18,366 bases of DNA, from NCBI GenBank assembly GCA_964652975.1, contig CAZZCN010000059.1, forward strand, positions 1-18,366. Reading direction: 5' to 3'. Under the pieces are notes generated by a model. The model worked only from the letters and a program-made list of their open reading frames with translations. It was not told the origin of the DNA and ran no database searches. The position numbers and the translations under genes were made by a program. Shown piece after piece: positions 7,102 to 13,451 of the stretch. This DNA is from CAZZCN01 sp964652975 (lineage in GTDB: Bacteria; Bacillota; Clostridia; Saccharofermentanales; UBA5734). Within the stretch, counting starts at the first letter, position 1. Each line of letters starts with the position of its first letter.

Positions 7102-8499
7102 CTAGTTCACCGGTATGGCGCTTGATGAAGGATCAGATGGCATGTTATCATCTTCAGGCTCGAAGAACATTGTGTACTTTGGCCACCAGCTCATCTTGAC
7201 ATTGCCGGTGTTGCCTGAACGGTTCTTGGCAATTATAACTTCCGCATCTTCGATTTCAAGCTGAATCTGTCCCTGGCTGTAATAGTTGTCTCTATACAAA
7301 AAAGTAACTACATCCGCATCCTGCTCTATGGAACCCGAGTCTCTCAGGTCTGAAAGCATAGGTCTTTTATCATTACGCGCCTCGCATGCACGGCTCAGCT
7401 GCGAAAGAGCGATAACCGGGACATTTAGTTCCTTGGCCATGATCTTCAAAGACCTGGTAATTTCGGAAATCTCCTGCTGTCTGTTCTCTACCTTCGAATT
7501 ACCAGAGCTCATAAGCTGAAGGTAGTCAACGATAACAAGTCCAAGTCTGCCTTCAAGCTTCAGTTGTCTACACTTGGAAAGCATCTCAACCACGTTAGTA
7601 CCGGATCTGTCGTCGACATAAACCTCTGTATTATATAGAATAGGAAGCGCCCGTGATATCTTGTCCCAGTCTTCCTGTCTTATCATTCCCTCGCGCATTA
7701 TCCTTGAATTGACAAGAGCCTGTGCGCTGAGCATACGGTTACCTACTTCCTCCTTGGACATTTCAAGGCTGAAAATAGCAGCCGGTACGTTATAGAGCAT
7801 CGCTGATTTCTGTGCAATATTAAGTGCAAAAGCAGTCTTGCCCATACCTGGTCTGGCTGCAACGATGATAAGCGCCCCGTTTCCCATACCTCCAAGCGCC
7901 CTGTCAAATTTTAAAAATCCGGTCTTGACTGTCCGCTCGCTGGCGACACCTCTGGACCTCTGGCTTATTTCATTGACCGTCCTGCCGATTATTTCCTTGA
8001 GGCTTTCAAACCCTGTGGAATCCCTGTTCTCTCTGACATCGTATATTCTTTTGGCTGCAATGTTAAGCACTTCGTTTGCATCGCGTGCATCTTCGTAGCA
8101 CATTGAGTTTACCTCTTCTGTTAAACCAATGATTTTACGCAAAATCGCCTTTTGGCGCACAAGATCGGCATACTGCGCCGCATTCGCCATAAAGGGGACC
8201 AGGTCCGGCAAGGTGGATATATACTTTAATCCGCCGGCCTTCTCCAGGAGCTGCTTGCTGTCAAGCGCGTCGGAAACCGTAATAATGTCAACAGGCTTGG
8301 CTGACATATAAAGTTCACAGATCACTTCGTAAATCATGCGGTGATCCGGGCGATAGAAATCTTCATTCTTAAGTATGGATGTCACTTCTGCGAGTGCGCG
8401 CTCGTTAGACATGGCACTGCCAAGGACAGATTGTTCCGCCTGATTATGATTAGGTGGAATCTTGCCGTCAAATTTCATATTTGTTTCTTTTGATGCCAT
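7102..8499 (-). CDS. dnaB: Replicative DNA helicase DnaB
   Basis: Hexameric 5'-3' helicase that unwinds DNA ahead of the replisome and recruits primase. With the start chosen here it has 465 residues, standard for the Firmicute protein (called DnaC in Bacillus). The DnaB N-terminal domain starts at PPNHNQAEQSVLGSAM (about residue 15). The RecA-like motor has Walker A ARPGMGKT at 215-222, FSLEMS at 243-248 and Walker B LVIVDYLQLM at 321-330. No intein interrupts it. The start is the ATG at 8497-8499, preceded by CAGGAG at 5-nt spacing; an in-frame TTG five codons earlier would place that site inside the gene. It lies between rplI and tilS, a common Firmicute order, and abuts tilS. Confidence 0.97.
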   Translation of the reverse strand: MASKETNMKFDGKIPPNHNQAEQSVLGSAMSNERALAEVTSILKNEDFYRPDHRMIYEVICELYMSAKPVDIITVSDALDSKQLLEKAGGLKYISTLPDLVPFMANAAQYADLVRQKAILRKIIGLTEEVNSMCYEDARDANEVLNIAAKRIYDVRENRDSTGFESLKEIIGRTVNEISQRSRGVASERTVKTGFLKFDRALGGMGNGALIIVAARPGMGKTAFALNIAQKSAMLYNVPAAIFSLEMSKEEVGNRMLSAQALVNSRIMREGMIRQEDWDKISRALPILYNTEVYVDDRSGTNVVEMLSKCRQLKLEGRLGLVIVDYLQLMSSGNSKVENRQQEISEITRSLKIMAKELNVPVIALSQLSRACEARNDKRPMLSDLRDSGSIEQDADVVTFLYRDNYYSQGQIQLEIEDAEVIIAKNRSGNTGNVKMSWWPKYTMFFEPEDDNMPSDPSSSAIPVN

Positions 8500-8536
8500 A
8501 CTGTCTCCTGTCAATAAATGTTCAACCCGCCTTGCA

Positions 8537-8566
8537 GATATATCATTAAAAAAAGTAAATTCTCAA
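8537..8566 (-). promoter_or_regulatory. Predicted promoter upstream of dnaB
   Basis: On the minus strand a TTGAGA -35 (8561-8566) is separated by 18 nt from a TATATC -10 (8537-8542) with an upstream TGA extended motif. It would start transcription about 30 nt before the dnaB ATG, inside the 134 bp rplI-dnaB gap, and could let dnaB-tilS-hpt-ftsH be expressed apart from rplI. No terminator is seen in that gap, so read-through from rplI is also likely. Confidence 0.4.
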
Positions 8567-8633
8567 ATATAAAATGTCATAATAAATGTCCGGATACCCA
8601 AAATAAATCAATTTACAATAATACTTGAATGTT

Positions 8634-9083
8634 TTATTTCGCCAGTTCGACAACCCTGACTTTTATCCTGGCGGACACATTGGTGTGTAGCTTTATATCC
8701 ACTTCGTAATCGCCAAGTGTCTTCATGTGTGCATCTACGGTTATGCCTCGTTTATCGATCTTGTATCCCTGGGCAAGTAGTGCGCTCGCTATATCCATGG
8801 CTGTAACCGCTCCGTAAAGCCTTTTACCTTCTCCGCACTTCATCGGAACAGAAAACACCTTGTCCTCCATCTCTTTGGCGGTTGCCTTTGCGTCCTGTAG
8901 CTGCTTGTCAGCCCTTGCCTGTTCCGCCTTTTTCTTGATCTTGATGGAATTTAAGTTGGAAGGAGTGGCTTCAAGTGCCAGATTTTTCTTGAATAGCATG
9001 TTGTTAGCATAACCTGCGCTTACTTCTACAATATCATCCGCCTTGCCAAGTGCCTTTACATCCTGTAACAGTATAACTTTCAT
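8634..9083 (-). CDS. rplI: Large ribosomal subunit protein bL9
   Basis: Binds 23S rRNA at the base of the L1 stalk. At 149 residues it matches the family length. It opens with the characteristic MKVILLQDVKALGKADDIVEVSAGYANNML-type N-terminal domain, here with NNMLFKKNLALEAT, followed by the long connecting helix rich in Lys, Glu and Ala (about residues 45-75) and a C-terminal domain beginning near FSVPMKCGEGKRLYGAVTAMDIA. The ATG has an AGGAGG site 7 nt upstream. It precedes dnaB in the same direction, as in many Firmicutes. The 226 bp upstream is AT-rich and contains the rpsT terminator; I could not assign a convincing promoter there. Confidence 0.97.
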   Translation of the reverse strand: MKVILLQDVKALGKADDIVEVSAGYANNMLFKKNLALEATPSNLNSIKIKKKAEQARADKQLQDAKATAKEMEDKVFSVPMKCGEGKRLYGAVTAMDIASALLAQGYKIDKRGITVDAHMKTLGDYEVDIKLHTNVSARIKVRVVELAK

Positions 9084-9252
9084 GTGAGCCTCCTATATAT
9101 GTTCTGCACGATTCTCGATATGATTTACTAATTGTGTTCGAGCCGGTTTTTTTATTTATTATTGTAACATTGTATGCATTTATATTCCATAAAAATTTGC
9201 ATTTTGCTTTCGTTTTTTCGTAACTGTTAATTGCATTTTCCCGTTATACGTC

Positions 9253-9281
9253 AAAAAGCGTCCCCTCTGGTGAAGGAACGC
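9253..9281 (-). terminator. Intrinsic terminator of rpsT
   Basis: Reading the minus strand, GCGTTCC(TT) pairs with (AG)GGGACGC around a CACCAG-like loop (9258-9281), with two G-U wobbles, and is followed at once by TTTTT (9253-9257). It lies about 30 nt after the rpsT stop and should separate rpsT from rplI. Confidence 0.75.
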
Positions 9282-9309
9282 CGGTCAGACCTAAGCATAT
9301 AGGTAAAGC

Positions 9310-9570
9310 TTACTTTGCAGCGTTTATCGCCTTTGTCATTCTTGACTTTCTGCGTGCAGCTGTGTTCTTGTGCATAAATCCTTTTGATACCGCTTTGTCA
9401 AACTTAACGATAGCTTCGTCCACGATTGCTTTAGCATCAGGGCTTGAAGTCTCTATAGCGACTCTGGCTTTCTTCGCAGTTGTGCGGATAGCGCTCTTCT
9501 GAATCTTATTGGCTTCAGTCTTCTTCTGTGTAACTGCTACTCGCTTGATGGCTGATTTGATATTAGGCAT
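9310..9570 (-). CDS. rpsT: Small ribosomal subunit protein bS20
   Basis: Primary 16S rRNA-binding protein of the 30S body. At 86 residues it is normal length, strongly basic and helical, with the family start MPNIKSAIKRV and the conserved end HKNTAARRKSRMTKAINA. The ATG at 9568-9570 has an AGGAGGGG site about 6 nt upstream. It is a single-gene unit with its own promoter (9612-9641) and terminator (9253-9281), and is divergent from the RNase J gene. Nothing odd is seen. Confidence 0.97.
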   Translation of the reverse strand: MPNIKSAIKRVAVTQKKTEANKIQKSAIRTTAKKARVAIETSSPDAKAIVDEAIVKFDKAVSKGFMHKNTAARRKSRMTKAINAAK

Positions 9571-9611
9571 GAATTCCCCTCCTGTATAGGATAACTTTTA
9601 AATACTGTGGT

Positions 9612-9641
9612 ATTCTAACATATATTCGTTGCTTTATGCAA
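9612..9641 (-). promoter_or_regulatory. Predicted promoter of rpsT
   Basis: Minus-strand TTGCAT -35 (9636-9641), 18 nt spacer and TAGAAT -10 (9612-9617) preceded by TGT, an extended -10. Transcription would start near 9605, giving a leader of about 35 nt before rpsT. Confidence 0.6.
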
Positions 9642-9740
9642 GTGTTTTTTTGTTGTCTCACAATTTCCATACATTGCCTATACATTGCGGATAACTTAGT
9701 CCATTGCAGCATAATTCCATCCTAATATTCCCTCATAATG

Positions 9741-9762
9741 TGTATCTCAGTTGTATCTCAGT
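9741..9762. repeat. Perfect 11-bp tandem duplication
   Basis: TGTATCTCAGT occurs twice head to tail (9741-9751 and 9752-9762). A second pair with 11-bp period, ATACATTGC at 9669-9677 and 9680-9688, lies nearby. Both are in the rpsT/RNase J divergent region. The period of one helical turn is compatible with protein binding, but short slippage duplications look the same. Confidence 0.5.
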
Positions 9763-9892
9763 TACATCCCTCATTTCTTTTTACTTGCCTCAATCACCTA
9801 TGTATGTTATGATTACAACAACTGAACATTATCTGGTTGATTTATCCAAATCGCGGGTAATTACGAAATTAATAGATATGATTTAACCGGAG

Positions 9893-9923
9893 TGGACATG
9901 GTTACATGCCTGCCCCGTATAAT
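9893..9923 (+). promoter_or_regulatory. Probable promoter of the RNase J gene
   Basis: A perfect TATAAT -10 (9918-9923) is preceded by TGGACA (9893-9898) at a rather long 19-nt spacing. Transcription would start near 9930 and give a leader of about 95 nt. The -10 is convincing; the -35 assignment is tentative. Confidence 0.45.
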
Positions 9924-9963
9924 AATACTGATAAGTTACAAAATAGAACGTTTTGAAATTTAT

Positions 9964-9993
9964 CTGTCCAGTTAGTAGAGGACAGTGTTTTTT
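9964..9993 (+). promoter_or_regulatory. Terminator-like hairpin in the RNase J leader
   Basis: CTGTCC (9964-9969) pairs with GGACAG (9980-9985) around a 10-nt loop and is followed by TG and six T residues (9988-9993). It sits between the predicted start near 9930 and the ribosome site at about 10014. No plus-strand gene lies upstream to need a terminator, so it may be an attenuator or a processing site for autoregulation. The 6-bp stem is short, so termination efficiency would be modest. Confidence 0.45.
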
Positions 9994-10025
9994 GTGTTCA
10001 AAATAGAATTATTAAAGGAGAACAA

Positions 10026-12419
10026 ATGCTAAAATCATTCTCAGGCTCTAAGAGCTTCGGAAAAAATTCCAACGCCACGAGGCCGGATATAAGCGACCCG
10101 GTCACTACATCATCAGACTCTAATACTAAGCAGTCAAGCACCAATGTCAATGCATCCAGACAGCAGAAGCCTGGCGCAAGACCGCCCCATCCAACCCGGG
10201 GCAGCCATCCACCCCGTACAGCACAAGGCACTCAGGGAGATCGTGTACCTCAGAAGTTGAAAGATTCCAAGTCAAACTACGCACCACAGAAGGTGCAGGA
10301 CTCTCAAAGCATCCGAACACCACACAAATCACAGAACTCTCGAGGCAGCCACCCACCTCAGACCATACAAGACACGAAGATAAATCGTCCGACTCAGACC
10401 ACACCAGACTCTCAGATAAATCGTACACATCAGGCACCTCAAGGAACGCAGTCAGTACATGTTTCCAGACAGATTCAAAGTGCCAGACCTGCCGGAGTCA
10501 AGCAAGTTAATGAGGGCAAAACCTCACCCGCAGCAGGCAATTTTAATAATAGCAATGTTATTAACAGACCGGGAGTCGTAACTCCAGACAACACTGTCAA
10601 CAAAGCAAACCTAAACAATCCCAATAACAAAGCACATCAAGCTGCCAGTCTCATCAAGAACATAATTAAAGATGGCATTTCTCAAAGTATAAAGCCGAGG
10701 CATTCTGATATCAAGCCAGATCACAAATCCAATAAAACAAAGGACCCCAGGTCATCGGTTCCTACCTTGAAGGTCATTCCTCTGGGCGGTATGCGTGAGA
10801 TAGGCAAGAACATGTTCGTATATGAATACGGCGACGACATCATAATAGTTGATTGCGGTATCGGATTTCCCGAGGAGAATATGCCTGGTATCGATGTGGT
10901 CATTCCGGATATGTCATATGTATTTCAGAACAAGGCTAAAGTGCGTGGAATATTTTTCACACATGGACATGAGGACCATATCGGTGCAGTCGCCTGGTTA
11001 ACCAATGAAGTAAGAGCACCCATTTATGGAAGCAAGCTTACTGTAAGCCTTATAGCTCTCAAGCTTGAGGACCGTGGAGGCGCTATCAAGAATGTCGACC
11101 TGCGTCCTGTCGAAGATGGCGATATTATTAAAAGTGGATGCTTCACAGTTGAATTCATCCACGCCAACCACAGTATCGCCGATGCCAACATGCTGGCCAT
11201 CAAGACACCGGTTGGCTGTGTAATACATACCGGCGACTTCAAAATCGACTATACACCTATTAACGGAGATCCGATAGACCTTTCGAGAATTGCTTCATTA
11301 GGGCACGAAAAGCCATTGCTGATGCTTTGTGAAAGTACCAATATCGAGAAAAGCGGTTTTTCCATGTCCGAAAGCAAGGTTGGTGAGTCATTCATCAACA
11401 TTTTCGATAAGGCTCCGGGCAGGGTTATTGTGGCTACTTTTTCATCAAATATATACAGGATGCAGCAGATTTTCACCGCAGCGGAATATTACAACCGCAA
11501 GGTCTGCCTGATTGGCAGAAGCATAATCAATGTTTTCAATGCTGCAAACTCACTGGGATACATGAAGATCAAGCCCGAAACGCTTGTTGACATCAACAAG
11601 GTAAAAAACATACCTCCCGAGAATCTTGTCATTATATCCACCGGCAGCCAGGGTGAAACTCTTTCCGCGCTTACACGTATGGCTTTTAATGAACACCAGA
11701 AGATAGAAATCTCTTCAGGCGATACAATTATAATATCCGCTAGCCCTATCCCTGGCAACGAAAAGCCGATTTACCGTGTTATCAATGAATTATACCTCAG
11801 GGGAGCCAATGTAATATACTCTTCACTAGCTGAAGTTCATGCTTCAGGGCACGCTTATCAGGAAGAGCTAAAACTTATTCATCAACTTGTAAAGCCCAAA
11901 TACTTTGTGCCTGTGCATGGCGAATACAGAATGCTTTTTCAGCACTCGGCACTTGCACATAACATGGGGCTGCCACAAGATAATTCATTTTTGCTGAGCA
12001 ATGGAGACATTCTGGAACTTACTGCAAATTCTGCAAAAGTTACAGGTTATGTTCCCGCTGACGGAATATTAATAGATGGCTATGGCTTCGGAGACATAGG
12101 CAACACAGTCTTAAGCGACCGCAAGCTTTTATCCGATGATGGTGTCCTGTCCGTAGCTATCGCAGTCTCAGGTCAGACCGGCACGCTCTTGGGAGAGCCT
12201 CATATCGAGACTCGCGGATTCATATACGAAGCTGAGGAAGAAGAGATTACCAAGGAGATCAAGAACAAGGTTTTCGTATTTGTCAACAAATGCAGTGCAG
12301 CCAACAAGCCGTTGATGCCATTGCTTAAGTCTACCGCTCTGCGTGACCAGCTACGTGATTTCCTGTTCGACAGGACCAAAAGACGTCCTATTATAATAAT
12401 TTCGGCGATTGAAGTTTAG
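10026..12419 (+). CDS. rnj: Ribonuclease J with long repeat-bearing N-terminal extension
   Basis: 5'-3' exoribonuclease and endoribonuclease central to mRNA decay and rRNA maturation in Firmicutes. The catalytic part starts near residue 248 (LKVIPLGGMREIGKNM) with the metallo-beta-lactamase motif THGHEDHIG at 312-320, metal ligands in HANHS from 379 and HTGDFKID from 401, a beta-CASP insertion from about 450 to 600, then SGHA at 607-610 and PVHGEYRM at 629-636. The end DRTKRRPIIIISAIEV is intact. At 797 residues it is much longer than the usual roughly 555 because of about 245 N-terminal residues of low complexity rich in Ser, Gln, Asn, Pro, Lys and Arg, including tandem 12-residue repeats (52-159). 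The ATG follows AAAGGAG at good spacing. It is alone on the plus strand, divergent from rpsT and convergent with the downstream gene 15 bp away. Confidence 0.95.
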   Translation: MLKSFSGSKSFGKNSNATRPDISDPVTTSSDSNTKQSSTNVNASRQQKPGARPPHPTRGSHPPRTAQGTQGDRVPQKLKDSKSNYAPQKVQDSQSIRTPHKSQNSRGSHPPQTIQDTKINRPTQTTPDSQINRTHQAPQGTQSVHVSRQIQSARPAGVKQVNEGKTSPAAGNFNNSNVINRPGVVTPDNTVNKANLNNPNNKAHQAASLIKNIIKDGISQSIKPRHSDIKPDHKSNKTKDPRSSVPTLKVIPLGGMREIGKNMFVYEYGDDIIIVDCGIGFPEENMPGIDVVIPDMSYVFQNKAKVRGIFFTHGHEDHIGAVAWLTNEVRAPIYGSKLTVSLIALKLEDRGGAIKNVDLRPVEDGDIIKSGCFTVEFIHANHSIADANMLAIKTPVGCVIHTGDFKIDYTPINGDPIDLSRIASLGHEKPLLMLCESTNIEKSGFSMSESKVGESFINIFDKAPGRVIVATFSSNIYRMQQIFTAAEYYNRKVCLIGRSIINVFNAANSLGYMKIKPETLVDINKVKNIPPENLVIISTGSQGETLSALTRMAFNEHQKIEISSGDTIIISASPIPGNEKPIYRVINELYLRGANVIYSSLAEVHASGHAYQEELKLIHQLVKPKYFVPVHGEYRMLFQHSALAHNMGLPQDNSFLLSNGDILELTANSAKVTGYVPADGILIDGYGFGDIGNTVLSDRKLLSDDGVLSVAIAVSGQTGTLLGEPHIETRGFIYEAEEEEITKEIKNKVFVFVNKCSAANKPLMPLLKSTALRDQLRDFLFDRTKRRPIIIISAIEV
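10179..10502 (+). repeat. Tandem 36-bp (12-residue) repeats coding RNase J residues 52-159
   Basis: Nine consecutive 12-residue units can be aligned without gaps. Examples are RPPHPTRGSHPP, QKLKDSKSNYAP, QKVQDSQSIRTP, HKSQNSRGSHPP, QTIQDTKINRPT and QTTPDSQINRTH. The pattern is Q at position 1, D/N/G then S/T at 5-6, a basic or polar residue near 9-10 and P/T at 11-12. The last unit (RQIQSARPAGVK) is the most degenerate. DNA identity between units is partial, so the array is old or under relaxed selection. Probably disordered and basic; an RNA-binding role is only inferred. Confidence 0.65.
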
Positions 12420-12434
12420 CCAGCTCTATATAAG

Positions 12435-13178
12435 TTACATTATATCTGCAAATAAATCAGATATAGTGACTTCAAGACCCTCGTAAATCATAGAAAAGGC
12501 TGTGTCACCCAATCTGTAATACAGATTTTGATCAATAGAGTTGTCTTTAAATGTATAAATTATAATACACTTGCCAATCGGGTCGACAATCCAGTATTCT
12601 TCAACTCCTGACATCATGTAGGTGTTGAGCTTATATACCATGTCCTTGCTTCTTGTACTGACCGAAAGTATCTCAATGGCAAGTGATGGTGTACCCATGT
12701 ACTTGTTCTTTTCGTCAATATTGTTATTCATATCACATATAACTGTAAGATCGGGTTGCATCACATCAGGGTCCTGGATGTCTTTCTTCCTGAAAAGCAC
12801 GTCAAAAGGCGCAAGAAAGGGTTTGCATATCTTGCCCTTGAAATATTGCCTGAAAATAATATATAAGTTTCCAAGAATTTCCTGATGACTGATATCCGGG
12901 GAAGACATGAGAAATATCTCACCATTTATGAACTCCATACGTGTCTGGTTGTTCTCATATATCCCCATAAACTCTTCATAAGAAACAGAGCGCTTATCAT
13001 ACTCGTATTCTGCAGCATTATCTTTGATTGTATAATATCTCTCAATATCTGATACATAAGGCACCAGGCGAGCTACTTTCCTGGCATTTTTGGTAATAAC
13101 CACTTCACTGTTTTCATCCATTACATGCATTAAATATAACCCGAAATTGTTCTTCATTTCAGTTGCTGTTGCAAGCAT
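12435..13178 (-). CDS. Phd/YefM-like antitoxin domain fused to Uma2-type PD-(D/E)XK nuclease domain
   Basis: A 247-residue protein with two domains. Residues 2-41 (TATEMKNNFGLYLMHVMDEN, then EVVITKNARKVARLVPY) resemble the DNA-binding N-terminus of Phd/YefM antitoxins. From about residue 64 it matches the Uma2 (DUF820) restriction-endonuclease-like fold: EEF..Y, RMEFINGEIFLM, QPDLTVIC with Asp143, PSLAIEILS with Glu169, YKLNTYMMSG with Lys183, then GVEEYWIVDP at 191-200. The presumed catalytic D-E-K set is present, so the nuclease may be active. Substrate and role are unknown. The start chosen is the ATG at 13176-13178 behind GGAGGTG at 6-nt spacing; an ATG eight codons earlier lacks such a site. 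No separate toxin gene is adjacent. It is convergent with the RNase J gene and has its own promoter. Family assignment is from motifs only. Confidence 0.8.
   Translation of the reverse strand: MLATATEMKNNFGLYLMHVMDENSEVVITKNARKVARLVPYVSDIERYYTIKDNAAEYEYDKRSVSYEEFMGIYENNQTRMEFINGEIFLMSSPDISHQEILGNLYIIFRQYFKGKICKPFLAPFDVLFRKKDIQDPDVMQPDLTVICDMNNNIDEKNKYMGTPSLAIEILSVSTRSKDMVYKLNTYMMSGVEEYWIVDPIGKCIIIYTFKDNSIDQNLYYRLGDTAFSMIYEGLEVTISDLFADIM
12441..12465. terminator. AT-rich hairpin at the convergent gene ends
   Basis: TATATCTG (12441-12448) is perfectly complementary to CAGATATA (12458-12465) with a 9-nt loop. It starts 22 bp after the RNase J stop and lies inside the last codons of the convergent Phd-Uma2 gene. 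There is no T-run, so it is a weak candidate terminator or 3'-end stabiliser for the RNase J transcript. Confidence 0.3.
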
Positions 13179-13200
13179 TTCAATCACCTCCATATAAAAC

Positions 13201-13230
13201 ATTGTAACAGCATTTCGGCTAACATGTCAA
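13201..13230 (-). promoter_or_regulatory. Strong predicted promoter of the Phd-Uma2 gene
   Basis: On the minus strand a perfect TTGACA -35 (13225-13230) is followed by 18 nt and a TACAAT -10 (13201-13206) with TGT in front (extended -10). A start near 13194 leaves only about 15 nt before the start codon, with the GGAGGTG inside. The promoter is bracketed by the 7-bp inverted repeat GTAACAG (13204-13210) and CTGTTAC (13249-13255), a possible operator. Confidence 0.65.
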
Positions 13231-13305
13231 TGCGTATTGTCTATTTTTCTGTTACTACTTAGCTACTTTTTGCATAAATAGGATGTATGAAAAACTTCGT
13301 CAGAC

Positions 13306-13339
13306 AAAAACAGAGCCAAAAGTTTCAGATTTGGCTCTG
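13306..13339 (-). terminator. Strong intrinsic terminator downstream of accA
   Basis: A perfect 10-bp stem, CAGAGCCAAA (13311-13320) with TTTGGCTCTG (13330-13339), and a 9-nt loop. On the minus strand it is followed directly by TTTTTG. It is the last of three hairpins after accA and should end the fatty acid synthesis operon before the Phd-Uma2 promoter. Confidence 0.85.
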
Positions 13340-13451
13340 CGAATTTGAATTTTAGCTCCGACGTAGTAAAGCCAAAACCTTCAGTTTTGGCTCTGTGGAA
13401 AATCCACTTAGGCGGATTTTCTTCAATTATACTTGCTCCGACGCATTACGT
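13311..13451. repeat. Duplicated terminator-like element with an inserted hairpin
   Basis: Copy 1 (13311-13366) and copy 2 (13369-13451) both read, on the plus strand, AGCCAAAA, a loop with TTCAG, TTTGGCTCTG, an AATT-rich spacer, GCTCCGACG and ACGTAGT or CGTAGT. Copy 2 has a 9-bp stem (13370-13378 with 13384-13392) and an extra hairpin (GAAAATCC at 13398-13405 with GGATTTTC at 13414-13421) between the GGCTCTG and the AATT spacer. The likeness is too extended to be chance; it may be a genomic repeat that also acts as terminator. Confidence 0.6.

Larger units (their letters stand above)
9571..10025. other. Divergent intergenic region between rpsT and the RNase J gene
   Basis: This 455 bp AT-rich region holds the rpsT promoter (9612-9641, minus), two 11-bp tandem duplications (9669-9688 area and 9741-9762), a probable RNase J promoter (9893-9923, plus) and a terminator-like hairpin in the RNase J leader (9964-9993). 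No coding gene with a ribosome site and recognisable product is seen. Confidence 0.65.

Noticed and set aside
8500..8514. TTG start for dnaB at 8514
   Set aside because: The CAGGAG ribosome site would lie inside the gene; the ATG at 8497-8499 is correctly spaced from it.
9704..9886. 60-codon plus-strand open frame in the rpsT/RNase J gap
   Set aside because: No ribosome binding site, low-complexity hydrophobic composition, and it spans the 11-bp duplication; most likely chance.
10147..10437. Open frame on the minus strand opposite the RNase J repeat region
   Set aside because: It is a by-product of the repetitive codons on the plus strand; there is no ribosome site and no recognisable product.
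13179..13202. Upstream ATG start for the Phd-Uma2 gene
   Set aside because: It falls in the promoter/leader and has no ribosome site, whereas GGAGGTG precedes the later ATG at proper spacing.
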